From JBGPJM01 sp041485385 (GTDB taxonomy: Bacteria; Planctomycetota; Phycisphaerae; Phycisphaerales; UBA1924), in NCBI GenBank assembly GCA_041485385.1, contig JBGPJM010000129.1, positions 1-13,939 of the forward strand: a stretch of 13,939 nucleotides of DNA, in the 5' to 3' direction. The position numbers were made by a program, and so were the translations under genes. Under the pieces are notes generated by a model. It saw only the letters and a list, made by a program, of their open reading frames with translations, was not told where the DNA came from and ran no database searches. How positions within the stretch are numbered: position 1 is the first letter of the stretch; every line of letters starts with the position of its first letter. Positions 1 to 4,761 of this stretch are shown in pieces.

Positions 1-100
1 CCCCCAGCTCAACGAGCCGCCGCCCCAGGTGCGACCCGATGAACCCCGCGCCCCCCGTGATCAGCGGCATGGTCCCCGTGAAGTCGTCGCTACCAGCCAT
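1..100 (-). CDS. NAD-dependent sugar epimerase/dehydratase, N-terminus (truncated by window)
   Basis: Only the first 33 codons lie in the window; the gene continues past the left edge. After a short polar start, the protein reads PLITGGAGFIGSHLGRRLVE, the Rossmann beta1-loop-alpha1 with GxxGxxG that binds NAD(P) in extended short-chain dehydrogenases such as GalE, RmlB or UDP-glucuronate decarboxylases. The substrate cannot be told from this part. The start is taken at the ATG at 100-98; an in-frame ATG at 70-68, just before PLITGG, is an alternative. The gene lies 53 bp after the acetyltransferase stop on the same strand, so co-transcription in a surface-polysaccharide locus is likely. The leader just upstream is a 7-bp tandem repeat. 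Confidence 0.85.
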   Translation of the reverse strand, partial: MAGSDDFTGTMPLITGGAGFIGSHLGRRLVELG

Positions 101-110
101 TCGCGCGTCT

Positions 111-166
111 TTCACTTCTCACTTTTCACTCCTCGCTTTTCACTTCTTCCTGCTCACTGCTCACTT
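111..166. repeat. 7-bp tandem repeat array, 8 units
   Basis: Eight heptamers run in unbroken 7-bp register on the plus strand. The consensus is YTCACTT, and units begin at 111, 118, 125, 132, 139, 146, 153 and 160. Units at 111 and 139 are TTCACTT; those at 118 and 160 are CTCACTT; the unit at 146 (CTTCCTG) is the most diverged. On the minus strand the array is purine-rich (AAGTGAR). It encodes the last residues and stop of the acetyltransferase and fills the gap to the epimerase start, ending about 10 nt before that ATG. Such heptamer arrays resemble the short tandemly repeated repetitive sequences described in cyanobacteria. Confidence 0.85.
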
Positions 167-801
167 CCCCCCACTTCCCTCGCCCTCACCACCCCCGCCG
201 GGTTCCCCGCGGCGATCATCCCCGGCGGCACATCCTTCATCACCACCGCCCGGGCCCCGATCACGCAGTTGTCGCCCACCGTCACCCCGGGCCCGATGAA
301 CGCCCCGGCGCAGATCCACACGCCCGAGCCGATGGTGATCGTCGGGCGCAGCAGCGGCAGGTTGGGTTTGGTGTAGTCGTGCGAGCCGGCGCAGAGGTAG
401 GCGTCCTGCGAGACGACCGTGTGCGACCCGATCGAGATCGGCCCGAGGTTGTACACGGTCACATTCTCGGCGACCATCGAGTGCTCCCCCATGCTGAAGA
501 GCCACGGGTGGAAGATCCGCGTGGTGGCCTTGGTGCCGCTGGAGCGGGTCATCTTCGCCCCGAAGAGCCGGAGCCACCACCGGCGCCACCCGTGGGCACG
601 CCGCGGGCTGAACCGGATAAACGTCCGCTGCACCCACTCCCAGGCAAAGCGACGCGCATATTCCCTGAGCGAGTACGGGAAACCCGCCGTGGTGTCCAGA
701 CGCTGGAAGATGGGCTGGGAACCAACGGGCGCGCCGGCCGGGGTGCCCTTCTGGGAGGGTGCGCCGTGGGAGGGGGGGGATTGGGGGCTTGAGGTGGGCA
801 T
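154..801 (-). CDS. WcaF-like hexapeptide-repeat acetyltransferase
   Basis: A 215-aa acetyltransferase of the left-handed beta-helix (hexapeptide) class, closest in layout to WcaF of colanic acid synthesis, which transfers acetyl from acetyl-CoA to a sugar of an exported polysaccharide. Visible marks are an Arg/Trp-rich N-terminal helix (residues about 35-75, including WRRWWLRLFGAK), hexapeptide turns (GEHSMVAENVTVYNLGPISI, then IGSHTVVSQDAYLCAGSHDY with the conserved SHDYT), a second helical stack (ITIGSGVWICAGAFIGPGVT) and the terminal AGNPAGVVRAR. The start is the ATG at 801-799; the frame stays open to 1239, but that extension is low-complexity and falls in repeat DNA. Residues 1-30 are Ser/Pro-rich and unlike the family. 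No clear Shine-Dalgarno is seen. The epimerase gene follows on the same strand. Confidence 0.85.
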   Translation of the reverse strand: MPTSSPQSPPSHGAPSQKGTPAGAPVGSQPIFQRLDTTAGFPYSLREYARRFAWEWVQRTFIRFSPRRAHGWRRWWLRLFGAKMTRSSGTKATTRIFHPWLFSMGEHSMVAENVTVYNLGPISIGSHTVVSQDAYLCAGSHDYTKPNLPLLRPTITIGSGVWICAGAFIGPGVTVGDNCVIGARAVVMKDVPPGMIAAGNPAGVVRAREVGGSEQ

Positions 802-950
802 GATCGGAGAGTCGGCGGCGGGTGGGGGGCGGGAGGCTCGGGACCCTCCTCCTACGCCGAAGGCGGAGTGTAGATCGGCGTATCGAGGCCAACGGCCCAG
901 CACTCTTCCGCCCGTCCCCTCCGCATCCCCAGCGACTCTTCGAGAGCATC

Positions 951-1071
951 CGAGGTTCCGTGAGGTTCGGCGAGGTTCTTTCAGGTTGGCCATGGGTTTC
1001 TTGAGGTTCGATGGGGGTTTTTGAGAGTTCCGTCGAGTTTCGTTGACTTTTTGCGACTTTTTGCGACTTTT
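951..1071. repeat. Degenerate 10-bp-phased tandem array, about 12 units
   Basis: On the plus strand a box drifting from GAGGTTC to GAGTTTC to GACTTTT recurs at 952, 962, 972, 982, about 993, 1003, about 1014, 1025, 1035, 1045, 1055 and 1065. That is 12 units in 11 steps, averaging about 10.3 bp, close to the DNA helical repeat. The three units nearest 1065 are almost identical; the others are diverged. Each box carries a short T-tract on the same face, so the DNA may be intrinsically curved. The array lies 150-270 bp upstream of the minus-strand acetyltransferase start. Confidence 0.8.
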
Positions 1072-1138
1072 TTTCACGGCGCTTTTCACTGCAAGTGCTT
1101 GTGGACTATGCACTTGAGTTCGGTTAGCGACCGCCAAT

Positions 1139-1711
1139 ATGCGCCCAACCGCAAAACCGCTCTCGCGGAGGCGCGGGGGACGCGGAGATGCAGAGGAGCC
1201 GCCTCCCCGTCCACATCGTCCTGTATCCCGTGTCCCCATCCCCTGCCCTCTTCCCGCGCCCTCAGCGCCTCTGCGAGAGCTCCCTCGGCCAGCAGTGAGC
1301 AGAGGACCGAGCCGCGATCCTCAGCACTGTACCGGCTCGCCGCTCGGCCGCACGAGAATCCGCACCTATTACCCCAATCTGGCGCGCAAACAGGACCTAC
1401 CCCGTCTCGGGTGCCTCCTTGCCGCGTTCGCCGCGGCTGCATTCGGCGTCGTCATGCTCGCGATCCAGGCGTACGTGTTCTTCGGACCACCACCGACCTC
1501 CGACAAGGCCGCGGCCTGGACGGCGCTTGCGTGCTACGCACCCTTCGCCGTGGTCATCCGTGGCTCGAAGGCCGCCCGGCGGCGACGCCGGGCTGAGGCC
1601 GGCCCGCCAGGCTCGAATGCGTTGCACGCCTTGGCTCGCTTCCGTCTGATCCTACAAGCCATGAACTCCGGCGAGTTCCGTCGTGCCCCGCCGGTCAGGT
1701 GCAGCGCCTGA
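1139..1711 (+). CDS. Doubtful ORF: possible two-helix membrane protein
   Basis: The reading frame is open from the ATG at 1139, but only residues from about 85 on look protein-like. There are two hydrophobic segments, the first being LAAFAAAAFGVVMLAIQAYV (encoded near 1415-1475), the second around WTALACYAPFAVVI (near 1515-1560), followed by an Arg-rich stretch (ARRRRRAE). No ATG, GTG or other good start lies just before the first helix, and the upstream codons run through the GC-rich inverted repeat. It could be a decayed small membrane protein that lost its start, or chance. I do not recognise a family. Confidence 0.25.
   Translation: MRPTAKPLSRRRGGRGDAEEPPPRPHRPVSRVPIPCPLPAPSAPLRELPRPAVSRGPSRDPQHCTGSPLGRTRIRTYYPNLARKQDLPRLGCLLAAFAAAAFGVVMLAIQAYVFFGPPPTSDKAAAWTALACYAPFAVVIRGSKAARRRRRAEAGPPGSNALHALARFRLILQAMNSGEFRRAPPVRCSA
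1159..1280. repeat. GC-rich imperfect inverted repeat (REP/MITE-like)
   Basis: The left arm at 1159-1196 and the right arm at 1246-1280 are imperfect reverse complements. Both begin GCTCTCGC(G/A)GAGGCGC when read inward from their outer ends, with about 18 of the first 22 bases matching, then diverge. The 49-bp centre is pyrimidine-rich. Each arm is made of recurring GCGGAG/GCAGAG words, a style known from dispersed intergenic repeats in many high-GC genomes. No transposase is linked to it here. Confidence 0.6.
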
Positions 1712-1748
1712 TGGGCCTGGTCGACCTGGAGGCTGCCTCTCACACGTC

Positions 1749-2096
1749 TCATTCCTCAACAAATGACTTCAGCCGCGCGAGCGCTTCATCCCACTGCCGG
1801 GAGATGCCATCAAGGGCGCGTCGCGCTTCGTCGAGCGGCCGCGGCTCGAGTTCGAAGAGGTTCTCGCGTCCGCGGCGAACGCCCCGGACGAGGCCGGCGT
1901 CCTGGAGCACCCCCAGGTGCTTGGTGATCGCCTGGCGTGTAAGCGCCGAGCTCTCGGTGAGCCGCGCAATCGAGAGCGGCAACCCTCCGCAGAGCTTCGT
2001 CAGGAGCGTCAGGCGCGTCTCGTCACCCAGGGCGGCGAAGACCGGCGCGTTCCTCCGCAGTTTCCGTGCCGCATGTTCATGGCGTATCGCTGACAT
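1749..2096 (-). CDS. ArsR-family winged-helix transcriptional regulator
   Basis: A 115-aa winged-helix repressor of the ArsR/SmtB type. The N-terminal part reads FAALGDETRLTLLTKLCGG, the family's first helix block; the recognition helix region is LTRQAITKHLGVLQDAGLV and the wing is VRRGRENLFELEPRPL. The C-terminal helix (SRQWDEALARLKSFVEE) matches the subgroup paired with SRPBCC/AHSA1 proteins. The Cys-rich metal motif of true ArsR/SmtB sensors is not seen, since the only Cys sits in KLCGG, so metal sensing is not supported. The start ATG at 2096-2094 overlaps the end of the SRPBCC gene by 20 bp; the nearer ATGs at 2080 and 2074 are out of frame. It probably autoregulates the operon through the dyad at 2542-2559. 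Confidence 0.9.
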   Translation of the reverse strand: MSAIRHEHAARKLRRNAPVFAALGDETRLTLLTKLCGGLPLSIARLTESSALTRQAITKHLGVLQDAGLVRGVRRGRENLFELEPRPLDEARRALDGISRQWDEALARLKSFVEE

Positions 2097-2540
2097 AGGT
2101 CTCGATGTTCTTGAGCTGCTCGGTCCAGCCGCCGCTGTTCATCCGGAACGCCTCGGCACGCCGCGCCGCCGGGATCGAGTCGAAGCCGCACTCCGTGACG
2201 ACCAGCAGCGTTCCGGCGGCCGTCTTCTCAAGTCTGAACTCGACCAGCGTCGGCGGCTCCTTCGAGTAGTCCACCTTTGGGTCCACGGCATACGGATGCC
2301 AGTGGAACGAGAAGAGCCGCTCGGCCTCCATCTTCCGGACCACGACCTCCATGACCAGGTGCTCGTACCCGGGGTACGTGATCCTTCCCCGTGTGGTCTT
2401 TCCGGGAATGAATGGCCCTTCCAGTTCACCCTGAACCACCTGCCGAACTCCCTGTGGTCGGTGAGCGCCCGCCAGACCCTGGCGGGCGGGGCCTTCAGCT
2501 CGATCCTCTTCTCGATGCGGTCGGTGCGCGGCGCGTTCAT
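2077..2540 (-). pseudogene. SRPBCC (AHSA1/START-like) protein, frameshifted
   Basis: The product is a SRPBCC/AHSA1-like hydrophobic-pocket protein of the kind encoded with ArsR regulators. The first part (MNAPRTDRIEKRIELKAPPA, then RVWRALTDHREFGRWFRV) is in one frame. The rest, from ELEGPFIPGKTTRG through EHLVMEVVVRKMEAERLFSF and GGWTEQLKNIETYVSDTP, is in another. The switch falls near 2424-2427, where restoring one base in GTGAACTGG (as GTGAAGCTGG) would give the expected WFRVKLEGPF. Both halves keep intact family sequence, so the break is recent or is a sequencing/assembly error. The start is the ATG at 2540-2538, with AGGAGG at 2552-2547 and a 6-nt spacer. Confidence 0.85.
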
Positions 2541-2541
2541 A

Positions 2542-2559
2542 TGCAACCTCCTGGTTGCA
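2542..2559 (-). promoter_or_regulatory. 18-bp dyad over the Shine-Dalgarno, likely ArsR operator
   Basis: A perfect inverted repeat, TGCAACC-TCCT-GGTTGCA, lies just upstream of the SRPBCC start. On the transcript the loop and part of one arm hold the AGGAGG ribosome binding site. As DNA it has the size and symmetry of an ArsR-type operator. As RNA it could fold into a 7-bp stem that partly hides the ribosome binding site. The operator reading is preferred because the operon encodes an ArsR repressor. Confidence 0.55.
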
Positions 2560-2560
2560 G

Positions 2561-2914
2561 ATTAGCACGCCCGTCAGGACAAAGCAAGAGTTTGTTCCGC
2601 AAGTTCTTCGTGCGACGCTCCGGCCTCGAGCGCACCTCGCGGAACATGTCGGTTTCAGTCGGATCCACGCCCTTGCGCTCGCCACTGGCCGCTTGGGCTG
2701 GACGCCGGGGCGGATGTGGCGCTGGTGCAGCGGCTGATGGGGCACTCCTCCGACGACGGTTGGGCACGACCCGAGGCCGGAGAAGGCCACGAGGAAGGCG
2801 GCGGGTTTGGTGGGGGTGCCGTATGCCGGTACCGGCCATGCCCTGCGCAGGGACCGGTCTGGATCCGCGAGCGCATCACCGGGAAACGGCATGCTTCCCC
2901 TGTCCCGGGCGCCC
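2561..2914. other. Intergenic region with integrase remnant
   Basis: About 350 bp between the SRPBCC start and the cytochrome stop. Apart from the recombinase fragment at 2672-2760, and a 16-bp segment at 2630-2645 that recurs at 10332-10347, I see no gene, RNA or clear terminator. Open frames here are GC-driven and have no recognisable sequence. Confidence 0.5.
2672..2760 (+). pseudogene. Tyrosine recombinase (phage-type integrase) C-terminal fragment
   Basis: Positions 2698-2760 translate to LDAGADVALVQRLMGHSSDD, the box II region of tyrosine recombinases (LLDAGAD..xVQxLMGHSS), including the active-site His of GHSS. Just upstream, another frame gives LALATGRLG (2672-2698), fitting the usual TFATGLL, so one frameshift lies near 2695. 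The Box I Arg and HxxR upstream and the catalytic Tyr downstream are all missing. This is a dead remnant, evidence of a former integrase gene and perhaps of an old integrated element. Confidence 0.65.
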
Positions 2915-3883
2915 TCACGGCCTCCGCTGGCTTGCCAGACGCTTCCTTGGCGCCTGCTGTCCCGCTGGCGCGCTGTACGGGTCTTGTCCCTTCGGGTCCG
3001 TCTGAATCCACAGCGGCGCCTCGCCAGAGCCGGCGCTGGTCCCGACGAAGACGAAGACCGGCCCCGCCTCGTCGTGCCCGTATCGCTCGACCGCGCGGAT
3101 CATTGAGGTGGAGAGCGGCCTGAACGCGGTGCGGAGCCTGGCCACGTCATCGCCGGAGTTCTTGAGCGCGTCCACGGCGGCTGCACAGGCGGCTGCGTCC
3201 TCACGCCAGTCGCTCCTGGCGGCTTCGGGGATCGTCGCATCATCCACCCTTTCCTTCTCCGACGCTGCGGCGGCCCCGGCCAGCGCGGGCAGGGCCCTCG
3301 CCGCCGCCGGGCCGTCCCCCGTGCCCGCGAGAGCGGCGCGGACCGGCTCGTACGCCCTGATCATCGCGGAGATCGCCCTTCGGTGCGCCTCAGGCATGGC
3401 GTATCGGGGCTCGGTCGGCGCGGCCTCGGGCGGGGCCAGGGTCCGTACGTAGTTGATCACGTGCCAGCGTTCATCGTCGGACAGCCGCGCCTTGGTGGCC
3501 GGCATGTGAAACTTGCCCTCGGTCAACTTCCAGCACAGCGCCCCGTCGCTCTCGTCCCACATCGCCGGCCGGGCGAGGTTCGCGGGCCTTGGGTCCAGGT
3601 CGGCCGCCTTGGGACCGTCCCCGAGGCCCTTCTTGCCGTGGCAGACGACACACTCGCGCACGAACATCAGCCTTCCGACTTCGATCGAATAAGCGTCTGC
3701 GTGTTCGGGGTTCTGTTTCCTTGCGGCACGCGACGGCGCGACCCATGGCTCGGGCTCACCCGTCTGCAGCGCCGTCTCGCCTGCACCCGCGAGCACGGTG
3801 AACGCCCCGACCGCCAGGATCCGGACAGGAACCAGGGAATGCCCGACGCGCACTCCAACAAGCGTGTGTGACTTGGACTTCAT
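2915..3883 (-). CDS. Exported cytochrome c with DUF3347-like C-terminal domain
   Basis: A 322-aa protein. Residues about 20-42 form a hydrophobic signal or anchor (ILAVGAFTVLAGAGETALQ). Residues 60-140 are a class I cytochrome c domain: CVVCH at 78-82 attaches heme, Met127 in FHMPATK is the likely sixth ligand, and ERWHVINYVRTLAP is the closing helix. Residues about 155-310 resemble DUF3347 (helical, with LRTAFRPLSTSMIRAVERYG). The usual Cys-Pro-Met metal-ligand motif after the YG segment is absent (FVFVGTSAGS), and the last 20 residues are Arg/Gln-rich and atypical. The start at 3883 has AGGAGG at 3896-3891 with a 7-nt spacer. It probably carries electrons in the periplasm. A sigma-54 promoter candidate lies about 90 bp upstream. 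Confidence 0.85.
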   Translation of the reverse strand: MKSKSHTLVGVRVGHSLVPVRILAVGAFTVLAGAGETALQTGEPEPWVAPSRAARKQNPEHADAYSIEVGRLMFVRECVVCHGKKGLGDGPKAADLDPRPANLARPAMWDESDGALCWKLTEGKFHMPATKARLSDDERWHVINYVRTLAPPEAAPTEPRYAMPEAHRRAISAMIRAYEPVRAALAGTGDGPAAARALPALAGAAAASEKERVDDATIPEAARSDWREDAAACAAAVDALKNSGDDVARLRTAFRPLSTSMIRAVERYGHDEAGPVFVFVGTSAGSGEAPLWIQTDPKGQDPYSAPAGQQAPRKRLASQRRP

Positions 3884-3973
3884 CGCGGAGCCTCCTTTCG
3901 GCGGATCCGGGCGGGGCGGGCGCAGGCGCCACACGCCCTCGCTCAAGGGCGAAATCCGCCACCGGTTATTCAG

Positions 3974-3989
3974 TGCAACCTCCATGCCA
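3974..3989 (-). promoter_or_regulatory. Candidate sigma-54 (RpoN) promoter
   Basis: Read on the minus strand the site is TGGCATG-GAGG-TTGCA, preceded by C. This fits the -24/-12 consensus TGGCAYR-N4-TTGCW exactly, with the required 10 bases between the GG and GC pairs. Transcription would begin near 3962, about 80 nt before the cytochrome start codon. No sigma-54 activator gene is in the window. Confidence 0.5.
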
Positions 3990-4053
3990 GTTCGTCCCCG
4001 TAGGAACAGCACGTTTGGCATCGGGAGGCCGCATCGCCGCGGAGACGGTCTGG

Positions 4054-4099
4054 CGTGCTTGCACGAGCGTTTCGTGTCGCACCGGATTGGGGTGACACG
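4054..4099. promoter_or_regulatory. Two dyads upstream of the sigma-54 element (possible activator sites)
   Basis: A perfect palindrome CGTGC-TT-GCACG is at 4054-4065. A second dyad at 4075-4097 has arms TGTCGCACC and GGGGTGACA, pairing at 7 of 9 positions, and is part of the longer inverted repeat CGTGTC...GACACG (4073-4099). Their centres are about 98 and 124 bp upstream of the predicted start of transcription, the usual range for enhancer sites bound by NtrC-type activators. The binding protein is unknown. Confidence 0.35.
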
Positions 4100-4147
4100 C
4101 TCCCATGTCCTCTCAACTTCGGGAACAGCCTCCCAGATCTGAGTCAA

Positions 4148-4689
4148 TGACCGCCGCCGATCACAGCGAGCGTCAGCACTCTCCGGCTGCGCGATTTAGC
4201 GCAGGCTCGGGGAGTTCTTCGACGGCATGCTTGAACGCGTGTCAATCACGGGGAGCCGCAAACCCAGTCGTCGTAATGTCCAGGCTGCATCTCTAACTAA
4301 CGACCGTCCGTTCCGCCGAAGGCGAGGGCACCGCGCCGTCGATGCGCTTCGCGGCTGCCGGCCGGCCTGGAATCGGTCAGAGAGCGTAGCAGTCCTTGAC
4401 GGCGCGCTTGACCTGATCCACTCCCACCCTGACGGTGATTCGGGGTGAGCCGATTCAGTCAGCACGCACGCGTTTGTGTGGCGTTCATACCCCCCGCCGT
4501 GACCGTCACTACGCCGGACTCTCGTGATGCAGCCAGGACGGCCGATTCCTCGGGGAACCACGCGCTGGACAAGCGCGCGCAGGGTGCCAAGGTCTCGATG
4601 GCCGGTCAAGCCCGGCCTTCGAGATCCAACTCGCTCCGCCGGCCGCGCCGATCAAGACTCGCGGACGATGTCCGCTCCGCGCGCCAGAT
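4148..4689. other. Gene-poor region, possible decayed coding pieces
   Basis: About 540 bp without a supported gene. Short minus-strand pieces look protein-like but are closed by stops on both sides: RITVRVGVDQVKRAVKDCYA ending near 4380, and FKHAVEELPEPALNRAAGEC ending near 4180. They may be scraps of decayed genes; I recognise neither. A GGCCGG/CCGGCC hairpin at 4600-4617 has no T-run and is not called a terminator. Confidence 0.35.
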
Positions 4690-4745
4690 CGCGGTTACGG
4701 ACGACGAGGACGTCGGTTGTTCGCGTCCTCTCAGGTGCGGAGCCC
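4690..4745 (+). other. Possible decayed tRNA-Arg(ACG) 3' half
   Basis: The sequence holds GGTTACGGAC, which fits an anticodon loop TTACGGA (anticodon ACG), then AGGaCGTCGGT, GTTCGcGTCC and TCTCAGGTGCGGA, in the order of variable region, T-arm and 3' acceptor of a tRNA. The T-loop has C where A58 is invariant, and the T-stem and anticodon stem no longer pair. No 5' half (D-arm or GCACCT acceptor strand) is visible upstream. It reads best as a degraded 3' fragment, such as an old attachment-site copy, not a working tRNA. Chance resemblance is possible. Confidence 0.3.
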
Positions 4746-4761
4746 CGGGATCGGGGTCTGT

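Larger units (their letters stand above)
802..1748. other. Long gene-poor region between the acetyltransferase and ArsR genes
   Basis: About 950 bp without a convincing gene. It holds a G-rich stretch (802-845), the 10-bp-phased array (951-1071), a T-rich run (1045-1075), the GC-rich inverted repeat (1159-1280) and a doubtful membrane ORF ending at 1711. The segment 1600-1735 shows no convincing coding potential on either strand. Its minus-strand reading AHQALHLTGGA looks to me like the translation of dispersed intergenic DNA seen in planctomycete genomes, but this is from memory and unverified. Confidence 0.5.
3884..4147 (-). other. Upstream regulatory region of the cytochrome gene
   Basis: The cytochrome frame is open through this stretch, but its sequence (Arg/Pro-rich, no signal peptide) does not look coding, and the strong ribosome binding site is at 3891-3896. 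The region instead holds the sigma-54 element and the dyads listed separately. Confidence 0.5.

Noticed and set aside
1121..1151. CGGTTAGCG...GCCCAACCG as an integron attC-like site
   Set aside because: The two core-like boxes are in the wrong order for an attC site, the left one does not fit the consensus, and no integron integrase is present.
802..1239. N-terminal extension of the acetyltransferase frame
   Set aside because: The extension translates the 10-bp repeat array and other low-complexity DNA and has no counterpart in WcaF-type proteins.
4600..4617. GGCCGG/CCGGCC hairpin as a terminator
   Set aside because: No T-run follows on either strand, and it lies over 140 bp past the cfa stop.
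4743..4756. CCCCG/CGGGG hairpin just past the cfa stop as a terminator
   Set aside because: The stem is only 5 bp and has no T-rich tail, so it is too weak to call.
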